This document shows positions 36,908-45,302 of a stretch of DNA of 64,000 nucleotides, in pieces. The DNA lies in the NCBI RefSeq assembly GCF_002953715.1, contig NZ_CP025012.1, positions 4,575,001-4,639,000 on the forward strand, given 5' to 3'. The notes under the pieces are model-generated. The model did not search any database. It was not told the origin of the DNA and saw only the letters and a program-made list of their open reading frames with translations. The position numbers were made by a program, and so were the translations under genes. Source of the stretch: Rhizobium leguminosarum. Lineage in GTDB: Bacteria > Pseudomonadota > Alphaproteobacteria > Rhizobiales > Rhizobiaceae. Every line of letters starts with the position of its first letter. Positions within the stretch are counted from its first letter, which is position 1.

Positions 36908-37789
36908 ATGAGCATGACGCCTGAAGATAGGATTCATGCGCTTGGCATCTGGCAGGGCCCGATCGAAATCTCGCCGATAGCAGGCGGCATCACCAACAGG
37001 AATTATCTCGTCAGCGATGCCGTCGCGCGCTGCGTGGTCAGGCTCGGCACCGATATTCCGATCCACCACATCAACAGGCAGAACGAGCTTGCCGCAAGCC
37101 GTGCCGCCCATGCGGCCGGCATTTCGCCGGCGGTCATCCACCATTTGCCGGGCGTCCTGGTGCTCGAATATATCGAGGCGAGGGCGCTTTCGCCGGAGGA
37201 TATCAGGACACCTGACATGCTGGCCCGGGTTGTCCCGCTGGTCCGCGCCTGCCATCATGACATTGCCCGGCATTTCCGCGGTCAGGCAATGATCTTCTGG
37301 GTCTTCCACGTCATCCGCGATTATGCCGCCAATCTGAAGGCATCGGAGAGCGCCTATCTTCCACTGCTGCCGGGGCTCCTCGGCAGGGCTGAGAGGCTGG
37401 AAGAAGCGGCAGGACCTTTCGAGATCGCCTTCGGCCACAACGATCTGCTGGCCGCCAACTTTCTCGATGACGGCAAACGGCTCTGGCTGATCGACTGGGA
37501 CTATGCCGGTTTCAACACGCCGCTTTTCGATCTTGGCGGATTGGCCTCCAACAACGAACTCTCGGAAGCGGCCGAGCGCGCGATGCTGGAGACCTATTTC
37601 GACCAGCCGTTGACCAATGATCTCAGCCGGCGCTATGCGGCGATGAAATGCGCCTCGCTGCTGCGCGAGACGCTGTGGAGCATGATTTCGGAAATTCATT
37701 CCACCATCGATTTCGATTACGCCGGCTACACGGCCGAAAATCTCGCGCGCTTCGAGCGCGCCTATCAAGCCTTTGAACAGGACCAATAA
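36908..37789 (+). CDS. choline kinase/aminoglycoside phosphotransferase-fold enzyme
   Basis: 293 aa. Kinase-like fold: the glycine-rich region reads IAGGITNRNYLV, the catalytic Brenner motif GHNDLLAANFL (near 178) and the metal-binding LIDWDYAG (near 197). Members of this branch phosphorylate choline, ethanolamine, thiamine or sugars. The gene ends exactly one base before the next start codon. Its pairing with a dimethylglycine/sarcosine dehydrogenase-like enzyme suggests an amino-alcohol or N-methylated moiety, but a sugar kinase role in this transporter operon is equally possible. Confidence 0.85.
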   Translation: MSMTPEDRIHALGIWQGPIEISPIAGGITNRNYLVSDAVARCVVRLGTDIPIHHINRQNELAASRAAHAAGISPAVIHHLPGVLVLEYIEARALSPEDIRTPDMLARVVPLVRACHHDIARHFRGQAMIFWVFHVIRDYAANLKASESAYLPLLPGLLGRAERLEEAAGPFEIAFGHNDLLAANFLDDGKRLWLIDWDYAGFNTPLFDLGGLASNNELSEAAERAMLETYFDQPLTNDLSRRYAAMKCASLLRETLWSMISEIHSTIDFDYAGYTAENLARFERAYQAFEQDQ

Positions 37790-40240
37790 ATGACGAAGGA
37801 ATTACCGAAGACGGCGAAAGCCGTGGTCATCGGCGGCGGCATCATCGGCTGCTCGACGGCCTATCATCTCGGCAAGCTTGGCTGGACCGATACCGTCCTG
37901 CTGGAGCGCAAGAAGCTTACTTCGGGCACCACCTTCCATGCCGCCGGCCTCGTCGGCCAGCTGCGCACCAGCGCCAACATCACCCAGCTTCTTGGCTATT
38001 CCGTCGAACTCTACAAACGGCTGGAGGCGGAAACGGGTCTCGGCACCGGCTGGAAGATGAATGGCGGCCTGCGCCTTGCCTGCAACGAGGAACGCTGGAC
38101 CGAGGTCAGGCGCCAGGCGACCACCGCCCAGTCCTTCGGTCTCGAAATGCAATTGCTGACCCCGCAGGAAGCCTTCGATCTCTGGCCGCTGATGACGGTG
38201 GACGATCTCGTCGGCGCCGCTTTCCTTCCCACAGACGGCCAGGCCAATCCCTCCGACATTACCCAGGCGCTGGCAAAGGGCGCCCGCATGTCAGGGGTTT
38301 CGATCTTCGAGGATACCGAAGTCCTCGACCTCGAAATCGACAAGGGAAAGATCCGCGCCGTCGTCACGGCGCAAGGGCGCATCGAATGCGAGCGCGTCGT
38401 CGTCTGCGCCGGCCAATGGACGCGCGCCTTCGCCGCCCGCTTCGGCGTCAACGTACCGCTGGTCTCCGTCGAGCATCAATACATCATCACCGAATCCTTC
38501 GGCGTGCCCTCCAACCTGCCGACGCTGCGCGATCCCGATCGCCTGACCTACTATAAGGAGGAGGTCGGCGGCATCGTCATGGGCGGCTACGAGCCGAACC
38601 CCATTCCCTGGGCGAAAAGCGGCATCCCCGAAGGTTTCCACTACACGCTGCTGGACAGCAATTTCGACCATTTCGAACAGATCATGGAACAGGCGCTCGG
38701 CCGCGTTCCGGCGCTGGAAAACGTGGGCGTCAAGCAGTTGCTGAACGGCCCGGAAAGCTTCACGCCGGATGGCAACTTCATTCTCGGCGAGGCCCCGGAG
38801 CTGAAGAATTTCTTCGTCGGCGCCGGTTTCAACGCCTTCGGCATCGCCTCGGCCGGCGGCGCCGGCATGGCGCTTGCCGAATGGGTGACGAAGGGCGAAC
38901 CGCCTTATGATCTCTGGCCGGTCGATATCCGCCGTTTCGGCCGGCCGCATTTCGATACCGACTGGGTGCGGACACGCACGCTCGAAGCCTATGGCAAGCA
39001 TTACACCATGGCCTGGCCGTTCGAGGAACATTCGAGCGGCCGCCCCTGCCGCAAATCGCCACTCTATGACCGGCTGAAGGCGCAGGGCGCCTGTTTCGGC
39101 GAAAAGCTCGGCTGGGAGCGGCCGAACTGGTTTGCCGATCTCTTCGCCAACGAGGAGCCGAAGGATGTCTACAGCTACACCAGGCAGAACTGGTTCGACG
39201 CCGTCGGCCGCGAGCACAAGGCCGTGCGCGAAGCGGCCGTCATCTTCGACCAGACCTCCTTTGCCAAATTCGTGCTGAAGGGCAGGGATGCCGAGGCAGC
39301 CTTGTCCTGGATCGCCGCCAACGATGTCGCAAGACCTGTGGGATCGCTCATTTACACGCAGATGCTGAACGACAAGGGCGGCATCGAATGCGACGTGACG
39401 GTCGCCCGCATCGCCGAGAACGAATATTACATCGTAACCGGTACCGGCTTCGCCACCCATGACTTCGACTGGATCGCACGCAATATCCCGGCGGCGATGC
39501 ATGCCGAGCTGGTCGAAGTCACATCCGCCTATTCCGTGCTGTCGCTGATGGGACCGAATTCGCGCGCCGTGCTGGAAAAGGTGACGGGCAGCGATGTCTC
39601 GAATGCAGCCTTCCACTTCGGCAAGGTCAGGACCATCGGCATTGCAGGTTGCCCGGTGCGGGCGTTGCGCATCACCTATGTCGGCGAGCTCGGCTACGAA
39701 CTGCATGTTCCCATCGAGTATGCGACCACGGTCTATGACGTGCTGATGGCATCAGGCGGTGAGCTCGGCCTCGTCAATGCCGGCTACCGCGCCATTGAGA
39801 GCTGCCGCCTGGAAAAGGGTTATCGCGCCTGGGGGTCGGATATCGGTCCCGACCATACGCCTGTTGAAGCCGGTCTCGGCTGGGCGGTGAAGATGCGGAA
39901 GAATATTCCGTTCCGCGGTCGCGAGGCGATCGAACGGCAGCTTGCGGGCGGGGTGAAGAAGCGCCTCGCCTGCTTCATTCCGGAGGATGCGGATGCCGTG
40001 CTGCTCGGCCGCGAAACGATCTATCGCGACGGCAAGCGCGTCGGCTGGCTGTCGAGCGGCGGCTTCGGTTATACGCTGGGCAAGCCGATCGGCTACGGCT
40101 ACGTCCGCAATCCCGACGGCGTGACCGAGGATTTCGTCCTCTCCGGCACCTATGAGCTTGATGTCGCGCGGGAACGCATCCCCTGCAAGGTGTCGCTGTC
40201 GCCGCTCTACGATCCCGATATGGCGCGCATCAAGGCGTAG
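37790..40240 (+). CDS. FAD-dependent oxidoreductase fused to GcvT domain (dimethylglycine/sarcosine dehydrogenase-like)
   Basis: 816 aa. The N-terminal DAO domain (about 10-370) has the dinucleotide motif VVIGGGIIGCSTAYHLG and the block TSGTTFHAAGLVG, whose His is the covalent FAD attachment site in this family. It continues into the FAO/GcvT aminomethyltransferase domains (about 430-810). The family removes N-methyl groups, passing one-carbon units to tetrahydrofolate. The start directly abuts the kinase-like gene. The true substrate is open; genes of this type are abundant in rhizobia and often mis-named. Confidence 0.9.
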   Translation: MTKELPKTAKAVVIGGGIIGCSTAYHLGKLGWTDTVLLERKKLTSGTTFHAAGLVGQLRTSANITQLLGYSVELYKRLEAETGLGTGWKMNGGLRLACNEERWTEVRRQATTAQSFGLEMQLLTPQEAFDLWPLMTVDDLVGAAFLPTDGQANPSDITQALAKGARMSGVSIFEDTEVLDLEIDKGKIRAVVTAQGRIECERVVVCAGQWTRAFAARFGVNVPLVSVEHQYIITESFGVPSNLPTLRDPDRLTYYKEEVGGIVMGGYEPNPIPWAKSGIPEGFHYTLLDSNFDHFEQIMEQALGRVPALENVGVKQLLNGPESFTPDGNFILGEAPELKNFFVGAGFNAFGIASAGGAGMALAEWVTKGEPPYDLWPVDIRRFGRPHFDTDWVRTRTLEAYGKHYTMAWPFEEHSSGRPCRKSPLYDRLKAQGACFGEKLGWERPNWFADLFANEEPKDVYSYTRQNWFDAVGREHKAVREAAVIFDQTSFAKFVLKGRDAEAALSWIAANDVARPVGSLIYTQMLNDKGGIECDVTVARIAENEYYIVTGTGFATHDFDWIARNIPAAMHAELVEVTSAYSVLSLMGPNSRAVLEKVTGSDVSNAAFHFGKVRTIGIAGCPVRALRITYVGELGYELHVPIEYATTVYDVLMASGGELGLVNAGYRAIESCRLEKGYRAWGSDIGPDHTPVEAGLGWAVKMRKNIPFRGREAIERQLAGGVKKRLACFIPEDADAVLLGRETIYRDGKRVGWLSSGGFGYTLGKPIGYGYVRNPDGVTEDFVLSGTYELDVARERIPCKVSLSPLYDPDMARIKA

Positions 40241-40246
40241 CCGGGT

Positions 40247-40350
40247 CTAGAGCAGTTCAGCTTTAACGGAAACGCAGAACCGCTCTATCCTTTTGTTTTT
40301 ACGCAATTCCGGACGGAAAACCGCTTCGCACTTTTCCTGGAATTGCTCTA
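40247..40350. repeat. rhizobial intergenic mosaic repeat
   Basis: Two linked hairpins: AGAGCAGTTCAG with a GAACCGCTCTA partner region, and GAATTGCGTAAA-type sequence with CCAGGAATTGCTCT. The near-identical element at 45191-45295 is in the opposite orientation. Its right edge TCTAG supplies the stop codon (TAG on the minus strand) of the uxuB-like gene. It also separates convergent genes. Confidence 0.85.
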
Positions 40351-41805
40351 GAACAGCGGCAGCCGGTCGTCCTGGATCAGGATCTCCAGCTTGTCGGAGA
40401 CGTCCTGCGTCCACGCCCGGTGTCCTGTCAAAGCCGCTGGGAAAAGTCCTGGAAGGGTGAAAAGAGCCGCCGAAATCGCAAGGCCGGTGCGCGGGACATC
40501 GGCGATGAGAGCGGCGATTTCGCCAGCACGGGGATCGCGCAGTTCATAGCGCTCGCCGTTGCCGTGCTCGCCGATCGCATAGCGCATCCATGCCGCAACG
40601 GCGATCGCATAGGTCTCTGCCTTGTCGCCATGCGCCAGTGCCTCGGTTGCCGGTTCCAGCAGCCGCTGCGGCAGTTTCTGCGTGCCGTCCATGGCGATCT
40701 GATAGGTGCGATGCGCGATCGCCTTGTTTGCAAAGCGCGCTATCAATTCGCTGGCATAGTCATCGAGATCGATGCCCGACACCGGATCGAGCGTACGCGC
40801 GGCCGCATGCATGTGGCGATAGGCAAGTGCTGCCAGGGCTGCATCGTCCATCACGTCGCGGATGAATTCATAGCCGCCGATATAACCGAGATAGGCGAGC
40901 AGCGAATGGGCGCCGTTCAGCATCCGCAGCTTCATTTTTTCGTAGGCCGAGACTTCCTCGACCATCAGCGCGCCACGGACCTTTTCCCAGGCCGGCCGCC
41001 CATTGGCGAAATGATCTTCGATGACCCACTGTGTAAAAGGCTCTGTCTCGACCGCCGCCATGTCGGTGCGGCCCGTTAGCCGCTCGGCATCGGCATAGGT
41101 TGCTTCGGTGCTTGCCGGCGTTATGCGGTCGACCATCGTCGAAGGGAAGGGCACATTTGCTTCGATCCAACGATGCAGCTCGGGGTCGATGCGGGAGGTG
41201 AATTCGAGCACGAGGCGTTTTAGAACCGCGCCGTTGCTCGGCAGGTTGTCGCAGCTGAGCGGCGTAAAGGGCGCGATCCCCTTCTGCCGGCGGCGCGCAA
41301 GGCCTTCGACGAGGTAGCCGATGACGCCGCGCGGCGTATGCCGGCTGGCGAGATCGGCGACAATATCGGGGTGCTTCAGGTCGAGGCCGCCGGTTGCCGG
41401 ATCGAAACCATAGGCCTTTTCCGTCACCGTCATGCTGACGATGCGGATAGCGGGATCTTCGAGCCGCGCCAGCAGGCCAGCCGGATCGCGGGGCGCCACA
41501 TGCGCCTTCAGGATCGAACCGATCACCTCAGCCGCCGTGCCCGAGCTGTCGCGGATCAACGTTGTATAAAGCCCGTTCTGAGCGCTCAGATTGTCAGCGA
41601 CATCAGCAGTGCGTAGACTTGCCACCTCGATGCCCCAGTCTCCGCCCTCTGCGGCAAGTGCGGCATCGGTAAACGGCGCGAAATGCGCGCGGAAAAAGGC
41701 GCCTGGCCCAAGATGCAGGATGCCGCTTTTCAGCTGGTTACGGACATAGCCGGGAAGCTTCGCCGTCGAGGCGAGGCCGGAAAGGGTCTGCAGTCGTTCG
41801 GTCAC
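40348..41805 (-). CDS. uxuB: D-mannonate oxidoreductase / fructuronate reductase (mannitol dehydrogenase family)
   Basis: 485 aa. Polyol dehydrogenase family: N-terminal Rossmann domain with LHLGPGAFFRAH, then LSCDNLPSNG, FPSTMVDRITP and the active-site block KMKLRMLNGAHSLLAYLG. In the hexuronate pathway it reduces D-fructuronate to D-mannonate with NADH. Its start overlaps uxaC by 4 nt, which strongly supports the uronate assignment over mannitol or arabinitol dehydrogenase. The stop codon lies on the edge of a mosaic repeat. Confidence 0.9.
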   Translation of the reverse strand: MTERLQTLSGLASTAKLPGYVRNQLKSGILHLGPGAFFRAHFAPFTDAALAAEGGDWGIEVASLRTADVADNLSAQNGLYTTLIRDSSGTAAEVIGSILKAHVAPRDPAGLLARLEDPAIRIVSMTVTEKAYGFDPATGGLDLKHPDIVADLASRHTPRGVIGYLVEGLARRRQKGIAPFTPLSCDNLPSNGAVLKRLVLEFTSRIDPELHRWIEANVPFPSTMVDRITPASTEATYADAERLTGRTDMAAVETEPFTQWVIEDHFANGRPAWEKVRGALMVEEVSAYEKMKLRMLNGAHSLLAYLGYIGGYEFIRDVMDDAALAALAYRHMHAAARTLDPVSGIDLDDYASELIARFANKAIAHRTYQIAMDGTQKLPQRLLEPATEALAHGDKAETYAIAVAAWMRYAIGEHGNGERYELRDPRAGEIAALIADVPRTGLAISAALFTLPGLFPAALTGHRAWTQDVSDKLEILIQDDRLPLF

Positions 41806-43217
41806 AGCTTGTAGGCCTTCTTTGCATTGCCATAGGAGAGCTCGCCCGCGACGATCTCGGCTTCCCGCTTGGAAATCCGGTGCTCGGCGGCGAGCTGGGC
41901 AAGGAAGCGGCAGACTTCGCGGCGCCAGACGTCGTGCCGCGCGGGGATCGAAAGCAGCGCGCGCGTATCGTCGTTGAAACCCGCCATATTGGCAAAGCCC
42001 GCTGTCTCGACGACTTGGTCGAGGTAGCGGCGGATGCCGTTCGGGCTGTCATAGAACCACCAGGGCGGGCCGATCATCAGGCAGGGCCAATGTCCAGCCA
42101 TGGGCGCCAGCTCGCGTGCATAGGTCGTCTCGTCGAGCGTGAAGAGCAGGATGCGCAAACCCGGCGCATGGCCATATTTTGATAGCAGCGCATTCAAGCC
42201 GCCGACCCAGTCCGTGCTTGTCGGGATATCGGCGCCCATATTGGGGCCTCGGGTCGAGAAAAGTCCGCGGTCGGTGTTGCGTCTGGAGCCGGCATGGATC
42301 TGCATCACCATGCCGTCCTCGGCCGAAAGCCCGGCCATCTCGGTCATCATCTGGCCACGGAAGAGCTCTGCCTCTTCGGCCGAAAGCGGCCCCTTCAGCG
42401 CCTTGTCGAGCAGCGCCTGCTTTTCCGAAAGCGGCAGGTCGGCGGTGAAGGCGGTGGGCACGCCGTGATCGGTCGCGGTGGCGCCGAACTGGCGGAAATA
42501 GGCGCGCCGGCGCCGATGCGCCTCGATCAGACCGTCCCAGCGCGTCACCTCAGTGCCGGTGATCTCTCCGAACTTCACGAGATTGTCGCGGAAGCCGACG
42601 GCATCGGGATCGGTGACGCCGTCTGGCCTGTAGGTGGTGCGCACCTTGCCGATCCAGCCGTCGGCCGCCATCTTCTGGTGATGCGCCAGCGGATCGAGCG
42701 CCCCATCTGTCGTCGCGATCGTTTCGATGCCGAATCGCTGATGCAGCGACCGCGGGCGGAATTCGGGAAGGGCAAGCTGGGCATTGATATGGTCGTAGAG
42801 CGCATCGGCATTGTCAGATGTCAGCGGCTCGGTGCAGCCGAGCACGGCCGACATGGCGTGGTCGACCCAGAGACTCGAAGGCGTTCCGCGGAAGAGATGA
42901 TAATGCGCGGCAAAGGTCCGCCAGATCGCCCGTCCCTCAGCCACCGGCTTGTCGTCGAGCCGCGGCACGCCGAGCTCGTCCAAGGTGACACCGACGCTGT
43001 GCAGCATGCGGAATAGATAGTGATCGGGAATGACCAGCAGCGAGGCCGCATCTTCGAAAGGCTTGTCGTCGGCGAACCAGGACGGCTCGGTATGCCCGTG
43101 CGGGCTGACGATCGGAAGATTGCGCACCGTCTCGTAGAGGTCTCGCGCGATGGTCCGTGTTGCCGGATCAGCCGGAAAAAGCCGGTCCGGATGAAGAAAG
43201 CCGTTTCCTGCATCCAT
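41802..43217 (-). CDS. uxaC: glucuronate (uronate) isomerase
   Basis: 471 aa, amidohydrolase-fold TIM barrel. The family hallmarks are SPHGHTEPSWFADD near the N-terminus, FTLDETTYARELAPMAGHWP, and GFNDDTRALLSIPARHDVWRR near the C-terminus (parts quoted). It isomerises D-glucuronate to D-fructuronate or D-galacturonate to D-tagaturonate. With UxuB next to it, the glucuronate branch is favoured. Start has GGGAGGAA upstream. A dyad related to the TetR-type operators sits about 65-80 bp upstream. Confidence 0.95.
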   Translation of the reverse strand: MDAGNGFLHPDRLFPADPATRTIARDLYETVRNLPIVSPHGHTEPSWFADDKPFEDAASLLVIPDHYLFRMLHSVGVTLDELGVPRLDDKPVAEGRAIWRTFAAHYHLFRGTPSSLWVDHAMSAVLGCTEPLTSDNADALYDHINAQLALPEFRPRSLHQRFGIETIATTDGALDPLAHHQKMAADGWIGKVRTTYRPDGVTDPDAVGFRDNLVKFGEITGTEVTRWDGLIEAHRRRRAYFRQFGATATDHGVPTAFTADLPLSEKQALLDKALKGPLSAEEAELFRGQMMTEMAGLSAEDGMVMQIHAGSRRNTDRGLFSTRGPNMGADIPTSTDWVGGLNALLSKYGHAPGLRILLFTLDETTYARELAPMAGHWPCLMIGPPWWFYDSPNGIRRYLDQVVETAGFANMAGFNDDTRALLSIPARHDVWRREVCRFLAQLAAEHRISKREAEIVAGELSYGNAKKAYKL

Positions 43218-43279
43218 CAGTATTCCTCCCAGATGGATAACGGCCTACCCCACAATATCCGGCCCGGCAAGGTCTTTTA

Positions 43280-43295
43280 GTAACCAAACGGTACA
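43280..43295 (-). promoter_or_regulatory. third copy of the TetR-type dyad, upstream of uxaC
   Basis: GTAACCAAACGGTACA matches GTAACTAAACAGTTAC (30562) at 11 of 16 positions, keeping GTAAC-x-AAAC. It is the least symmetric copy, and no clear TTGACA sits at the 30-bp offset, so regulation is less certain than at the other two. Confidence 0.45.
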
Positions 43296-43397
43296 GTTTT
43301 GCGTGTGGCCGCGCCGGGCATGGAAAGCATTGACGCGGCGGCCTATTTCCGCTTTGGGAGAACCATCTGTTCTGCCGGTTTCGGCAAAGGAGGATCG

Positions 43398-43607
43398 ATG
43401 TCCGACGAGACGAACCGCATCACCCAGCTGGAAGAAATGCTGGCCCACCAGGCAAAGACGATCGAAGAGCTTTCCGATCAGCTCGCCGAGCAGTGGAAGA
43501 CCGTCGAGCAGATGCGCACCAAGCTCGACCGGCTGACCGAACGCTTTCTGTCGCTGGAGGAGCAGTCGCTGGAAGCGCCTGGCATCACCCGCCCGCCGCA
43601 TTATTGA
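43398..43607 (+). CDS. slyX: SlyX family protein
   Basis: 69 aa, a short coiled coil. ITQLEEMLAHQAKTIEEL and a heptad pattern lead to the conserved C-terminal PPHY. This matches SlyX in length and ending. Function unknown; E. coli slyX is next to slyD. The start was placed at the ATG at 43398 behind GGAGGATCG; an in-frame GTG at 43299 would lie in the uxaC promoter region. It is divergent from uxaC and convergent with gabD. Confidence 0.85.
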   Translation: MSDETNRITQLEEMLAHQAKTIEELSDQLAEQWKTVEQMRTKLDRLTERFLSLEEQSLEAPGITRPPHY

Positions 43608-43653
43608 CGATACGCGGCGCAATGCCGCGTGCTCGTCTCATTAGGATGATCAA

Positions 43654-45135
43654 TCAGACGCCGCCGATACAGAGATATTTCATTTCCAGATAGTCGTCGG
43701 CGCCGTGCCGCGAGCCTTCGCGGCCAAGGCCGGATTGCTTGATGCCGCCGAAGGGTGCCGTCTCGGATGACATCAGGCCGGTATTGATGCCGATCATGCC
43801 GTATTCCAGCGCTTCCGCCACCCGCCAGACCTTCTTCAGATCGCCGGCGTAGAAATAGGCTGCGAGGCCGAACTCCGTGTCGTTGGCCTGTTGAATGACG
43901 TCCTCGACCGTGTCGAAGCGAAAGAGCGGCGCCACCGGCCCGAAGGTCTCCTCGCGCGCCACCTTCATGCCGCGCGCAACGCCTGTCAGGACCGTCGGCG
44001 TGAAGAAGGTGCCGGCGCCGTCGATGCGCTTGCCGCCGGTCAGTACTTTGGCGCCCTTGGCAAGCGCGTCGCTGACATGGTCTTCCACCTTGGCAAGGCC
44101 TTGCGCGTCGATCAGCGGCCCGATGACGACACCCGGCTTGAAGCCGTCGCCGACCGACATCTCGGCGACCTTGGCGGCAAGCTTGGCGGCGAAGGCGTCA
44201 TAGACGTTCGACTGGACGTAGAGGCGGTTGGCACAGACGCAGGTCTGGCCGGCATTGCGGTATTTGGAGGCGATCGCGCCTTCGACGGCAGCGTCGAGAT
44301 CGGCATCGTCAAAGACGATGAAGGGCGCGTTGCCGCCGAGCTCCAGGCTCACCTTCTTGATCTGGTCGGCGCACTGCCGCATCAGGATGCGGCCAACCTC
44401 CGTCGAACCGGTGAAGCTGATCTTGCGCACCTTTTCGTTGCCGCAGAGCTCGCGGCCGATCGCCGGGCCGTCGACCCCGACGATGACGTTGAAGACGCCC
44501 GCCGGAATGCCGGCCTGCTCGGCGAGTACGGCAAGGGCGATCGCCGTCAGCGGCGTCTGTTCGGCGGGCTTTGAGACCACGGTGCAGCCGACGGCAAGCG
44601 CCGGGGCGATCTTGCGGGTAATCATTGCTGCCGGGAAATTCCACGGCGTGATCGTGCCGACGACGCCGACCGGCTGCCGGATGACGATCATCCGTTTATC
44701 GTCGGAAGGCGCGGGGATCGTCTCGCCGTAGATGCGTTTGGCTTCTTCCGCGTACCATTCGATATAGGCCGCGGCATAAAGGATCTCGCCGCGCGCTTCC
44801 GGGTACGGCTTGCCCATTTCGGCGGTTAGGATCGCCGCGAGTTCGTCGGCATTGGCGACCATCAGGTCGAACCATTTGCGCAGGATCGCGCTGCGCTCCC
44901 TGGCCGGACGGGCAGCCCAGCCCGGTTGGGCGGCATAGGCCGCATCGATTGCCGCCCGCGTCTCGGCCGCACCCATATCGGGCAGCGAGGCGAGCAGCTC
45001 GCCGGTTGCCGGGTTCAGCACGTCGAACGTCCGAGTGGCATCGCCTGATGTCCAGACGCCGTCGATATAGCCGGCATCGCGCAGCAAGGGCGAGGAGAAG
45101 GGAACGTGCTTGGTCAGTGCGCTGGTGAAAGCCAT
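43654..45135 (-). CDS. gabD: NAD(P)-dependent succinate-semialdehyde dehydrogenase
   Basis: 493 aa, aldehyde dehydrogenase family. Visible landmarks: TPWNFPAAMITRKIAPALA, the NAD-site FTGSTEVGR, the general base in LELGGNAPFIVF, and the nucleophile Cys in NAGQTCVCANR. The double-Cys pattern and length fit GabD. It oxidises succinate semialdehyde from GABA transamination to succinate. Start at 45135 has AAGGAGGATATG upstream. A mosaic repeat lies between it and the upstream gabT gene on the same strand. Confidence 0.93.
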   Translation of the reverse strand: MAFTSALTKHVPFSSPLLRDAGYIDGVWTSGDATRTFDVLNPATGELLASLPDMGAAETRAAIDAAYAAQPGWAARPARERSAILRKWFDLMVANADELAAILTAEMGKPYPEARGEILYAAAYIEWYAEEAKRIYGETIPAPSDDKRMIVIRQPVGVVGTITPWNFPAAMITRKIAPALAVGCTVVSKPAEQTPLTAIALAVLAEQAGIPAGVFNVIVGVDGPAIGRELCGNEKVRKISFTGSTEVGRILMRQCADQIKKVSLELGGNAPFIVFDDADLDAAVEGAIASKYRNAGQTCVCANRLYVQSNVYDAFAAKLAAKVAEMSVGDGFKPGVVIGPLIDAQGLAKVEDHVSDALAKGAKVLTGGKRIDGAGTFFTPTVLTGVARGMKVAREETFGPVAPLFRFDTVEDVIQQANDTEFGLAAYFYAGDLKKVWRVAEALEYGMIGINTGLMSSETAPFGGIKQSGLGREGSRHGADDYLEMKYLCIGGV

Positions 45136-45190
45136 GTCATATCCTCCTTGGGAGTGCGGCTGCCGGTTGCCGGCAGCCATTGAAATCCGG

Positions 45191-45295
45191 CTAGAGCAAT
45201 TCCAGGAAAAGTGCGCAGCGGTTTTCCGTCCGGAATTGCGTAAAACAAAAAGTTAGAGCGGTTCTGCGCTTCCGTGAAAAGCTGAACCGCTCTAG
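45191..45295. repeat. rhizobial intergenic mosaic repeat
   Basis: Hairpins AGAGCAATTCC-N-GGAATTGCG and AGAGCGGTTCTGC-N-GAACCGCTCT. This is the same element as 40247-40350 in reverse orientation. It lies within the probable gabT-gabD transcript and could reduce or stabilise the distal part. Confidence 0.88.
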
Positions 45296-45302
45296 GGTGC
45301 GA

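Noticed and set aside
37790..40240. Firm assignment as dimethylglycine or sarcosine dehydrogenase
   Set aside because: The FAD/GcvT architecture is shared by many rhizobial paralogues with unknown substrates; context points to sugar metabolism.
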